This document shows, in pieces, positions 35,948 through 49,000 of a DNA stretch of 64,000 nucleotides (position 1 is its first letter; the number at the start of each line of letters is the position of its first letter). The notes under the pieces are model-generated. The model made no database searches. It was given only the letters and a program-made list of their open reading frames with translations, and was not told the DNA's origin. Position numbers and translations under genes: made by a program. The stretch covers positions 339,883-403,882 of the forward strand of contig NC_135567.1 of the NCBI RefSeq assembly GCF_964340395.1. Direction: 5' to 3'. The stretch comes from Glandiceps talaboti (Eukaryota; Hemichordata; Enteropneusta; Spengelidae).

Positions 35948-36268
35948 CCCAATGTGAGACCATTTTTGTGCAAAGCCCACATCAATTTGTAAACTTGTGT
36001 TGTTATAACCGGACGCTGAAGTCGATTGTCAGTGTTATTGTAATGTAGTGTACCATACAATTGTACATCTCTAGAATGAGGGAAGAGGGGAGGGGGTACT
36101 ATACAATTAACAATATGTGTAGCCTGGGGGGGACGACGAAAATTCTTGGATTCATTTCTTTGGGGGGGCATGAAATCTTTTGAGATCGTCAAGGGGGCAG
36201 CGAGAACATTTTTGACCAAAATATTTCCTCCCCAGCCCCCCCCCCCTCCTTAAATTCTGCCACAGTCC
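35463..36268. mobile_element. Decayed Harbinger-like element (family B)
   Basis: The left end GCTGCGGTCAGAATTTACGG and GGAGGGG, and the right end CCTTAAATTCTGCCACAGTCC, are degraded versions of the perfect ends at 42328 and 44224. Inside are GGGCATGAAA blocks, a CAGTCATTTACCAAGTACAT motif shared with 45.4 kb, a (GTCT)n tract (35741-35792) and a (CT)n tract (35861-35945). Ser/Leu and Arg/Glu frames over the tracts are artefacts. Confidence 0.6.
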
Positions 36269-37478
36269 TTGTAATTCAAGGTCCGTCAACAATGCTGAGG
36301 TTTTTTACTGGTCAGGAGTACTGCTTGCTGTAATGAAATGAAAATATATTGCTAGCTACACATTGATGGAAAGTGACTTTTACTGGTGACGTCATCATTT
36401 GGACTGAAAGATGCAGACTATATCGATGCGCCTGCGCAAACAGTGCTTTTTATACACACTTAATAATTGATGTTACAATTAATTGTTGAACCTATCTTTG
36501 AGGAGAGATACAATTTATTGTCGTCTGAAATTGTCGTCATGGCAACCCAGAGTCGTGATGAAATGAACTGTAAAGTATGTACTCCAGGTTGGTATTCACT
36601 ACATTGACAAAGAGTAGACGTAATGAGAAATATAGTATAGAGTCATTTCATTGGGATAAATCATAGAATTGAGGAGTTACGAGCCGTAGTACCGATACTT
36701 GACGGACGATCAGACCTATTCACATTACATATACATTTATTTCTGTCTTTTCAAGAGAGCAGACGACAAATAAGAACGATGAAAGGCCGTATTCAGGGTT
36801 GACTTTATACACTTTAATAATTGAACTTTCTGGCATATCTCAACTCAATGTTGGACCCCAACCATATCAATAACTGGTCCAAAAATAATGACGTACAAAA
36901 CAATTTTTTTGAAAAACATATTTGCATTTCGATTGTACCAAATACAGAGAACGCCTGGTGTTTTATTTCTGTCTGATCAACAATAGAAAAAGTGGTGAAA
37001 GTGTGTAATTAAATTTGTCTTTATCCGTTTCAGATCAATTAACCTCTCTACATCTCCAAGCTATGTAGAGAGACCACATACCAATGCAAATAGGTTTTTT
37101 AATTCATTCTTTTCTTGAACTTTGGATAACAGATGCAGAGATAACTTGTATGCAACAATTGTAGTGTTAAAATATTCACCTTGATAAATATTTGATGGCA
37201 AATGAGATAGTATTCCTATCAGCATATTTGTAGGATTGAATTACTAAGCCAACATCGTGTAGTCACGGCTATATGACTTATTAGTTCAAATCGTTAAATT
37301 CCTGTCCTCATAAGTTGTAAGTGTCCAGAGTTTTACAATAGTGTTTTATATGCGAACATTATTCTCATCATAATGTCACGTTGTAACATTATGTAACTGT
37401 TGATTGAAATTTAGCCTATACAATATGACAGGACAGTCTGTGCATTATATGTCTATTTATAGTATTATGTATAGTGGT
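36269..37478. other. Single-copy sequence
   Basis: No tandem array and no long open frame. No gene is recognised. Confidence 0.5.
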
Positions 37479-38595
<1,117 letters not shown>

Positions 38596-39018
38596 GATGT
38601 GTCGTCAGCTTAGAGAGAATAATAAATGTGTCGTCAGCTTAGAGAAAATACGCGATGTGTCGTCAGCATATACACGATGTGTCGTCAGCTTAGAGAAAAT
38701 ACGCGATGTGTCGTCAGCTTAGAGAAAATACGCGATGTGTCGTCAGCATATACACGATGTGTCGTCAGCTTAGAGAAAATACGCGATGTGTCGTCAGCAT
38801 ATACACGATGTGTCGTCAGCTTAGAGAAAATACATGATGTGTCCTCAGCTTAGAGAAAATACGCGACGTGTCGTCAGCATATACACGATGTGTCGTCAGC
38901 ATAGAGAAAATACACGATGTGTCGTCAGCATATCCACGATGTGTCGTCAGCTTAGAGAAAATACACGATGTGTCGTCAGCATATCCACGATGTGTCGTCA
39001 GCTTAGAGAAAATACACG
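38596..39018. repeat. Compound 29/22-bp minisatellite
   Basis: Unit A (29 bp) is CGATGTGTCGTCAGCTTAGA plus GAAAATACG; unit B (22 bp) is CGATGTGTCGTCAGCATATA plus CA. They often alternate, giving a 51-bp composite (for example 38653-38703). Both share the 15-base head CGATGTGTCGTCAGC. Confidence 0.96.
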
Positions 39019-39173
39019 TCAAGTTATCAGATAATGACGTAAATAATTGTCAATTCATAAATGCTAATCTATTAAAAATCTTGAAATTTTATTTATCACA
39101 ATGTACAAAAGTTCCCAAACATACAAACTAGTTTTTTTTATTTAAAAAAAGAAAAAAAAAGAAAAAAAAAAGA

Positions 39174-39205
<32 letters not shown>

Positions 39206-39742
39206 AGCAGATGTTACGGTCTTCCTGATTGGATAGCTGGCAATATCCGCCAAGGGAAATTTACAAACAAGCAATTTTAATAGTCAGATATTGATGGTTC
39301 TGTTAGTGAATACAACTCTACTGTTAATCGGACTCGGCTGAGTTATAACTTACGTGATTTATGTGGTATCTGAAACGTTGTCCTAAAGGCGTAAACGTAA
39401 ACTAAAGGCGTATTTCTACCCTTGAATGGAAATTTAAACAAAAATTGTGGCACACCCAAATTTTGAAAGTTAATATAAATGAACCCCACAGTTCGCTCCA
39501 AGACTCTCTCGATCGACTGTGTTCCCAGTCTCAAGTGTAAGTGTAATTTGTCCACTCACGAGATCTCGCGAGAAAGCTGGTTAAAACTTAAAGTATGATG
39601 TAAATGTTTGTCTTGGGTGAACAAGCTTGTTGTCAATGCAGTCTATGTAGAAAATAGCTCCCTGTCTCAATAAACAAAAGAAAGTTACTCATTATACACA
39701 ATACTTATTTATTCCCACTGTGTACAAACAATAACTCTAATA
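39019..39742. other. Spacer with A-rich tract
   Basis: A poly-A tract broken by single G residues lies at 39136-39205. The rest is single-copy with no gene call. Confidence 0.6.
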
Positions 39743-39905
39743 CTATCTATCTGTGGGAATGCCAAAACCACCACATAGCCATTATTACCACGTGATATGA
39801 TCACCGAGTCTTCAAACCATGTCAACAAACTATCTATCTGTGGTAATGCCAATACCACCACATAGCCAATATTACCACGTGATATGATCACCATGTCAAC
39901 ATACT
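39743..39905. repeat. 87-bp direct duplication
   Basis: CTATCTATCTGTGG(G/T)AATG through TACCACGTGATATGATCACC occurs at 39743 and 39830, with a few differences. The unit contains CACGTG. Confidence 0.9.
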
Positions 39906-40285
39906 ATGATTGTCCTAGTTATTGTTCACATTAATTTTGCAAATGTTCCGTATCTTACCACGATTGTTTACACATGGACATCAAGCCAGTGTACGAAGAA
40001 CCGTCAAAGACTACTAGGAATGTTGTTTAGCTGGATCAGGTGGATTTTAGAGAGAAAAGTTAACAGTATATTTTAATAGGACCAGGTGTTGCAATTAAGA
40101 CTTGTGAAAGGAGTTAGAACAAGTGAAACCCAGCAGACCGAATAGCTTTGTGTAGAACGTACAACTCAAATAAGATAGATTTCAAAACAAATGTAGTTTA
40201 ACCATTATATCGTCTTGCATTATTTAGCAAAATTACCACAACCGATGAACGACTGAGTACTTATCAATTCTTATATTAACAATGT
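39906..40285. other. Single-copy spacer
   Basis: No supported gene. Confidence 0.55.
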
Positions 40286-42327
40286 TATGACAACCTGGAA
40301 CTACGATGCAATAACAACCAGGAACTACGATGCAATAACAACCTGGAACTACGATGCAATAACAACCTGGAACTACGATTTAATAACAACCTGGAACTAC
40401 GATGCAATAACAACCAGGAACTACGATTTAATGACAACCTGGAACTACGATTTAATGACAACCTGGAACTACGATGCAATGACAACCTGGAACTACGATG
40501 CAATAACAACCTGGAACTACGATGCAATAACAACCAGGAACTACGATTTAATGACAACCTGGAACTACGATTTAATGACAACCTGGAACTACGATGCAAT
40601 GACAACCAGTAACTACGATGCAATGACAACCTGGAACTACGATTTAATGACAACCTGGAACTACGATTTAATGACAACCTGGAACTACGATGCAATGACA
40701 ACCTGGAACTACGATGCAATGACAACCTGGAACTACGATTTAATGACAACCTGGAACTACGATTTAATGACAACCTGGAACTACGATTTAATGACAACCT
40801 GGAACTACGATGCAATGACAACCTGGAACTACGATTTAATGACAACCTGGAACTACGATTTAATGACAACCTGGAACTACGATTTAATGACAACCTGGAA
40901 CTACGATTTAATGACAACCTGGAACTACGATTTAATGACAACCTGGAACTACGATTTAATGACAACCTGGAACTACGATTTAATAACAACCTGGAACTAC
41001 GATTTAATGACAACCTGGAACTACGATTTAATGACAACCTGGAACTACGATTTAATAACAACCTGGAACTACGATTTAATGACAACCTGGAACTACGATG
41101 CAATAACAACCTGGAACTACGATGCAGTGACAACCAGGAACTACGATTTAATGACAACCTGGAACTACGATGCAATGACAACCTGGAACTACGATTTAAT
41201 GACAACCTGGAACTACGATTTAATGACAACCAGGAACTACAGTGCAATGACAACCTGGAACTACGATGCAATAACAACCTGGAACTACGATGCAGTGACA
41301 ACCAGGAACTACGATACAATGACAACCTGGAACTACGATTTAATAACAACCTGGAACTACGATTTAATGACAACCTGGAACTACGATGCAATGACAACCT
41401 GGAACTACGATTTAATAACAACCAGGAACTACGATGCAATGACAACCTGGAACTACGATTTAATAACAACCTGGAACTACGATGCAATGACAACCAGGAA
41501 CTACGATGCAATGACAACCTGGAACTACGATTTAATAACAACCTGGAACTACGATGCAATGACAACCTGGAACTACGATTTAATAACAACCTGGAACTAC
41601 GATTTAATGACAACCTGGAACTACGATTTAATAACAACCTGGAACTACGATGCAGTGACAACCTGGAACTACGATTTAATAACAACCTGGAACTACGATT
41701 TAATAACAACCTGGAACTACGATTTAATGACAACCTGGAACTACGATTTAATGACAACCAGGAACTACGATGCAATGACAACCTGGAACTACGATGCAAT
41801 AACAACCTGGAACTACGATGCAGTGACAACCAGGAACTACGATGCAATGACAACCTGGAACTACGATTTAATGACAACCAGGAACTACGATGCAATGACA
41901 ACCTGGAACTACGATTTAATGACAACCTGGAACTACGATGCAATGACAACCAGGAACTACGATGCAATGACAACCTGGAACTATGATTTAATGACAACCT
42001 GGAACTACGATGCAATAACAACCTGGAACTACGATGCAATGACAACCTGGAACTACGATTTAATGACAACCAGGAACTACGATGCAATGACAACCAGGAA
42101 CTACGATGCAATAACAACCTGGAACTACGATTTAATGACAACCTGGAACTACGATGCAATGACAACCTGGAACTACGATGCAATAACAACCTGGAACTAC
42201 GATGCAATGACAACCTGGAACTACGATGCAATGACAACCAGGAACTACGATGCAATGACAACCTGGAACTACGATGCAATGACAACCTGGAACTACGATG
42301 CAATGACAACCAGGAACTACGATTTAA
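40286..42327. repeat. 24-bp minisatellite, left part, about 85 copies
   Basis: The unit is ATGACAACCTGGAACTACGA plus TGCA or TTTA. Further binary variants are AATGAC/AATAAC and CCTGG/CCAGG. The period is a multiple of 3, so both strands carry frames of about 700 codons. The array ends in GATTTAA where the 1,897-bp element begins. Confidence 0.98.
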
Positions 42328-43208
42328 GGGACCGGACAGAATTTACGGCAGGGGGTGGGCCTGGGGAGAAATTATCTCTGACTTGGTTCTTTTCCTGCCC
42401 CCCCCCCCCCCATCCACTGTGACCAAAATTTCACAGCCCCCCCCTTTCAAAAGTATAAAAAATTTCATGCCCCCCCCCCCAAAAAAAAATAAACAAAAGA
42501 AAGAAAAAAAGTGCACAATATCCTGCCCCCTACAATAACTAAAAAGAGTACAAATATTTTTGTTACTGTATCACAACTGTAATATTTCTTTTGGTACTAC
42601 TATTAAGTTACTATTTCAGCCCAAGCAACTTAGTAGTTGTAGAGGAAGTTTTTTTAGAAAACAAAACAAAATAAAACATTTTGACCATACATGTAATCAT
42701 ACACATGTGGTATAATCTTGTTTATTTCCCAACTAGACACCATAAGTAGTCATCACTTAATACCAAGGCATTTGATGTGGTGGTTTTAACTGTCATTCAC
42801 TGATACATACACTGAAACACAGACACAGAGTAAACACACATTCACATGCGTGATTTGTGAAAAACTGTAGTGGGGACATTTGTGAGGAGTATCTAAGGAC
42901 ATCACATCACCTACATAGTGTATTCAAATATCTATTTATACTCATAACACAATAGCTATCTCATGTCAGACATTTGTGATGTCATGAAGTCTAGCAAACT
43001 AAGGATTTTATGCACACTGAGGTCTGACAAATATAGCTTTCACTTTCCTACACCAAATACATTACCAATACACATGTAAATGTAAGACATTTGTGACTTC
43101 ATGAAAGTGCAAAGAAATTCAGAATGTTGTGGAATACTTAGATGTAATCAATATGCTTTCAGTTCCAAAACCATACATATTTAAACCTATAGTGTCAGGC
43201 ATTCGTGA

Positions 43209-43613
43209 CTTCATGATGGGGACAGCAAATTCAGAATTGTATTCAATACACGACACAGGAAGACAAGGAGAAAGAAGGAAAATAAAAGAAAAGTAAGAAG
43301 AAGGAAAGAGAAAAGAACAATTAGTCAAGCAAAAAGACTGTTGTTAACTGTTGTTAGTGAGCAACTTGTGGATAAGGTTGTAGGAAAATACGGCCAGAAG
43401 GCAACTACCAAAGTTAGTGCAAAGTCACTGATGAAAAAACACTTAACACCACGCAGACATCTAAATGCTTTACAATATTTAGTACAGATAGATGCATTTG
43501 ATGATGCTGAGGAGGGAAATAGTTTAATTTCACTGGTTTTAGATAGAAAGAAAGACAAGTCTTGCCTCACATCTTCAGACTCTAGTGAGTCTGAGAGTGA
43601 AACTCAAGAATAG
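43209..43613 (+). CDS. Open frame inside the Harbinger-like element, unrecognised
   Basis: A plus frame is open for 134 codons, with no ATG until residue 75. A basic stretch (RHRKTRRKKENKRKVRRRK) comes first, then SEQLVDKVVGKYGQKATTK and LTPRRHLNALQYLVQIDAFD, and finally an acidic Ser-rich tail (SSDSSESESETQE). Acceptor-like CAG sites precede the basic part. Text outside the basic stretch is well balanced and unlike the surrounding A-rich DNA. This suggests a terminal exon of a nuclear protein, either the element's own second (DNA-binding) protein or a captured host exon. I recognise no domain. The frame ends in a stop followed by an AATAAA signal at about 43627. Confidence 0.45.
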   Translation, partial: LHDGDSKFRIVFNTRHRKTRRKKENKRKVRRRKEKRTISQAKRLLLTVVSEQLVDKVVGKYGQKATTKVSAKSLMKKHLTPRRHLNALQYLVQIDAFDDAEEGNSLISLVLDRKKDKSCLTSSDSSESESETQE

Positions 43614-43728
43614 TGTCAAGGAAAGAAATAAAAACACCTATCTAAATTAATCTGGCCAGACGTTTTTGTATTTACATTTTTCACCAAAAGGTCACTTTTT
43701 AATCACATAAATTACAGGTCCTATGCTA

Positions 43729-43879
<151 letters not shown>

Positions 43880-44224
43880 CAACTTGGAGTATATAAGAGT
43901 AATTCAGGGTGTATCAAATTAATCTTGAGTAGTGTTTTTATGCTTCACTAAATAGGTACATACAAACGTACACACATGTTAATACATAAATGAAAGTGTA
44001 GACATTCAATATTAAAAGCGATATCAAGTGCTACCTCATGCAATGCTAAATTTTCTAACATATTAATTTTTTTCAATGACAAAATACTTCGCGCCCCCCC
44101 CTTTCAAACCATGAGCATTTTCATGGCCCCCCCTTCAAGCCTCCCATTTTTTTCATGCCCCCCCCCCCCCAATTTCTCCCCAGCCCCCCCCCCCCCCCCC
44201 CTGCCGTAAATTCTGTCCGGTCCC

Positions 44225-45155
44225 TAATGACAACCTGGAACTACGATGCAGTGACAACCTGGAACTACGATGCAGTGACAACCAGGAACTACGATGCAAT
44301 AACAACCTGGAACTACGATGCAATGACAACCAGGAACTACGATTTAATGACAACCTGGAACTATGATGCAATGACAACCTGGAACTACGATGCAATGACA
44401 ACCAGGAACTATGATGCAATGACAACCAGGAACTACGATGCAATGACAACCTGGAACTACGATGCAATGACAACCTGGAACTACGATGCAATGACAACCT
44501 GGAACTACGATGCAGTGACAACCAGGAACTACGATGCAATAACAACCAGGAACTACGATTTAATGACAACCTGGAACTATGATTTAATGACAACCTGGAA
44601 CTATGATGCAATGACAACCTGGAACTACGATGCAATGACAACCAGGAACTACGATTTAATGACAACCAGGAACTACGATTTAATGACAACCTGGAACTAC
44701 GATGCAATGACAACCAGGAACTACGATGCAATGACAACCAGGAACTACGATGCAATAACAACCTGGAACTACGATGCAATGACAACCTGGAACTACGATG
44801 CAATGACAACCTGGAACTACGATGCAATGACAACCTGGAACTACGATGCAATGACAACCTGGAACTACGATGCAATGACAACCTGGAACTACGATGCAAT
44901 GACAACCAGTAACTACGATGCAATAACAACCTGGAACTATGATGCAATGACAACCTGGAACTACGATGCAATGACAACCAGGAACTACGATGCAATGACA
45001 ACCAGGAACTACGATGCAATGACAACCTGGAACTACGATGCAATGACAACCTGGAACTACGATGCAATGACAACCTGGAAATACGATTTAATGACAACCT
45101 GGAACTACGATTTAATGACAACCTGGAACTACGATGCAATGACAACCTGGAACTA
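44225..45155. repeat. 24-bp minisatellite, right part, about 39 copies
   Basis: Continues the array at 40286-42327 in the same phase, beginning TAATGACAACCTGG. TGCA forms dominate here, whereas TTTA forms dominate parts of the left half. Ends GGAACTATACTACC. Confidence 0.98.
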
Positions 45156-45209
45156 TACTACCAAAGTGTTCACTCTACGTCTTCTATATGTACAGGCGAT
45201 GAGAATCAA

Positions 45210-45540
45210 GGGAACGACTACAATTTATGCGGGGTGGGGGTGGGCCTGGGGGCTGAGGAGAAAATGGTTTGGGCACGAACAAAAATTGGATGTGAAAGGG
45301 GGCTTGAAAATTCTGATGGGCTGAAAGTTTTTTTTTTTAACTCATAATGTGAAGCAAATTTAACTCCAGCAGCAGTCGTTTACTAAGTACATTTGCAAAT
45401 TTAACCCCAGCAGCAGTCGTTTACCAAGTACATTTGCAATCGATCTTCGTGATGATTATAAATCAAGATTGCGATGGAAGGCTCTTATCTGCTGGCTAAA
45501 TATCTCCAACTTGCTACGTACATCTGATAGCAGGAGTGGG

Positions 45541-45573
<33 letters not shown>

Positions 45574-45708
45574 GGGGGGTGCACGGATATGTTGGGGTTC
45601 ACTTCAAGACGGGACATGCATTTTTTTGAGATCGTGTAGGAGCTGCGAAAAAAAATTCACCAACATATTTTCCCATTGGCCCCTTCCGGTAAATTGTGCT
45701 GGTTTCCC
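45210..45708. mobile_element. Decayed Harbinger-like element (family B), about 500 bp
   Basis: The left end GGGAACGACTACAATTTATG then CGGGGTGGGGGTGGGCCTGG aligns with the intact left end. The right end GGCCCCTTCCGGTAAATTG and GGTTTCCC aligns with the intact right end. Inside are a 41-bp duplication (about 45352 and 45393, AGCAGCAGTCGTTTAC) and a (GT)n-G-run at 45545-45580. Confidence 0.6.
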
Positions 45709-46075
45709 AAGATTACATCTCCTAAATTGTTTATACTTATACTCCAGTGAACGATCCTGAATGTTTGGTCTCTGATTACTGTCACTGGTTTATTCCTATT
45801 TGACACAATGAGTCTTTGACTTCGGAGTTTTACATCGTTTCTGTTCATTTGGCTTCAATCTTTTTTTTAATTTGACTGTAGTAGAGACTACATAGTGGTA
45901 AACGTTAAGGAGGTTGTTAACAAAACTATTTACGGCTATATACATACTAGCTGATATTTCTGAACGAACAAGCTTACTTCATTTTTACAATCTTTTTGAA
46001 AAGACGAACATTTCAGACAAATTTATTAGTTGTTGCATTGTACATGATAATCAAACAATACAATACAATAAAATA
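45709..46075. other. Single-copy AT-rich spacer
   Basis: No supported gene. Confidence 0.55.
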
Positions 46076-49000
46076 TATATGTCTGTTTGTTAGACCGTAC
46101 TTTCTGTATATGTCAGTTTGTTAGACCGTACTTTCTGTATATGTCAGTTTGTTAGACCGTACTTTCTGTATATGTCAGTTTGTTAGACCATACTTTCTGT
46201 ATATGTTGGTTTGTTAGACTATACTTTCTGTACATGTCGGTTTGTTAGACCGTACTTTCTGTGTATGTCAGTTTGTTAGACCGTACTTTCTGTGTATGTC
46301 AGTTTGTTAGACCATACTTTCTGTTTATGTCGGTTTGTTAGACCGTACTTTCTGTATATGTCAGTTTGTTAGACCGTACTTTCTGTATATGTCGGTTTGT
46401 TAGACTATACTTTCTGTAAATGTCAGTTTGTTAGACCGTACTTTCTGTATATGTCGGTTTGTTAGACCATACTTTCTGTATATGCCGGTTTGTTAGACCA
46501 TACTTTCTGTATATGTCGGTTTGTTAGACCATACTTTCTGTATATGTCGGTTTGTTAGACTATACTTTCTGTATATGCCGGTTTGTTAGACCGTACTTTC
46601 TGTATATGTCGGTTTGTTAGACCGTATGTCGGTTTGTTAGACTATACTTTCTGTATATGCCGGTTTGTTAGACTATACTTTCTGTATATGCCGGTTTGTT
46701 AGACTATACTTTCTGTATATGTCGGTTTGTTAGATCGTACTTTCTGTATATGTCGGTTTGTTAGACTATACTTTCTGTATATGCCGGTTTGTTAGACTAT
46801 ACTTTCTGTATATGCCGGTTTGTTAGACTATACTTTCTGTATATGCCGGTTTGTTAGACCATACTTTCCGTATATGTCGGTTTATATGTCGGTTTGTTAG
46901 ACTATACTTTCTGTATATGTCGGTTTGTTAGACCATACTTTCTGTATATGTCGGTTTGTTAGACCATACTTTCTGTATATGCCGGTTTGTTAGACTATAC
47001 TTTCTGTATATGCCGGTTTGTTAGACTATACTTTCTGTATATGCCGGTTTGTTAGACCATACTTTCCGTATATGTCGGTTTATATGTCGGTTTGTTAGAC
47101 TATACTTTCTGTATATGTCTGTTTGTTAGACCATACTTATGTTTATGTCGTTTTGTTAGACCGTACTTTCTGTATATGTCAGTTTGTTAGACCGTACTTT
47201 CTGTATATGTCAGTTTGTTAGACCGTACTTTCTGTATATGTCGGTTTGTTAGACCATACTTTCTGTGTATGTCAGTTTGTTAGACCGTACTTTCTGTATA
47301 TGTCAGTTTGTTAGACCGTACTCTCTGTATATGTCAGTTTGTTAGACCGTACTTTCTGTATATGTCGGTTTGTTAGACCGTACTTTCTGTGTATGTCAGT
47401 TTGTTAGACCGTACTTTCTGTATATGTTGGTTTGTTAGACCATACTTTCTGTATATGTCGGTTTGTTAGACCGTACTTTCTGTATATGTCGGTTTGTTAG
47501 ACTATACTTTCTGTATATGTCAGTTTGTTAGACCGTACTTTCTGTATATGTCGGTTTGTTAGACCATACTTTCTGTATATGTTGGTTTGTTAGACCGTAC
47601 TTTCTGTATATGTTGGTTTGTTAGACTATACTTTCTGTTTATGTCGGTTTGTTAGACTATACTTTCTGTATATGTCAGTTTGTTAGACCGTACTTTCTGT
47701 ATATGTCGATTTGTTAGACCGTACTTTCTGTATATGTCGGTTTGTTAGACCGTACTTTCTGTATATGTCGGTTTGTTAGACCACACTTTCTGTATATGTC
47801 TGTTTGTTAGACCATACTTATGTTTATGTCGTTTTGTTAGACCATACTTTCTGTATATGTCGGTTTGTTAGACCATACTTTCTGTATATGTCGGTTTATT
47901 AGACCGTACTTTCTGTATATGTCGGTTTGTTAGACCATACTTTCTGTATATGTCAGTTTGTTAGACCGTACTTTCTGTATATGTCGGTTTATTAGACCGT
48001 ACTTTCTGTATATGTCGGTTTGTTAGACCATACTTATGTTTATGTCGTTTTGTTAGACCATACTTTCTGTATATGTCGGTTTGTTAGACCGTACTTTCTG
48101 TATATGTCGGTTTGTTAGACCATACTTTCTGTATATGTCGGTTTGTTAGACTATACTTTCTGTAAATGTCAGTTTGTTAGACTATACTTTCTGTATATGT
48201 CGGTTTGTTAGACCGTACTTTCTGTATATGTCGGTTTGTTAGACCATACTTTCTGTATATGTCGGTTTGTTAGACCATACTTTCCGTATATGTCGGTTTA
48301 TATGTCGGTTTGTTAGACTATACTTTCTGTATATGTCTGTTTGTTAGACCATACTTATGTTTATGTCGTTTTGTTAGACCGTACTTTCTGTATATGTCAG
48401 TTTGTTAGACCGTACTTTCTGTATATGTCAGTTTGTTAGACCGTACTTTCTGTATATGTCGGTTTGTTAGACCATACTTTCTGTGTATGTCAGTTTGTTA
48501 GACCGTACTTTCTGTATATGTCAGTTTGTTAGACCGTACTCTCTGTATATGTCAGTTTGTTAGACCGTACTTTCTGTATATGTCGGTTTGTTAGACCGTA
48601 CTTTCTGTGTATGTCAGTTTGTTAGACCGTACTTTCTGTATATGTTGGTTTGTTAGACCATACTTTCTGTATATGTCGGTTTGTTAGACCGTACTTTCTG
48701 TATATGTCGGTTTGTTAGACTATACTTTCTGTATATGTCAGTTTGTTAGACCGTACTTTCTGTATATGTCGGTTTGTTAGACCATACTTTCTGTATATGT
48801 TGGTTTGTTAGACCGTACTTTCTGTATATGTTGGTTTGTTAGACTATACTTTCTGTTTATGTCGGTTTGTTAGACTATACTTTCTGTATATGTCAGTTTG
48901 TTAGACCGTACTTTCTGTATATGTCGATTTGTTAGACCGTACTTTCTGTATATGTCGGTTTGTTAGACCGTACTTTCTGTATATGTCGGTTTGTTAGACC

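Noticed and set aside
35673-36219. Ser/Leu- and Arg/Glu-rich frames
   Set aside because: Products of (CT)n and (GTCT)n tracts inside a decayed element; the same applies to 37416-37685 and 14392-14778.
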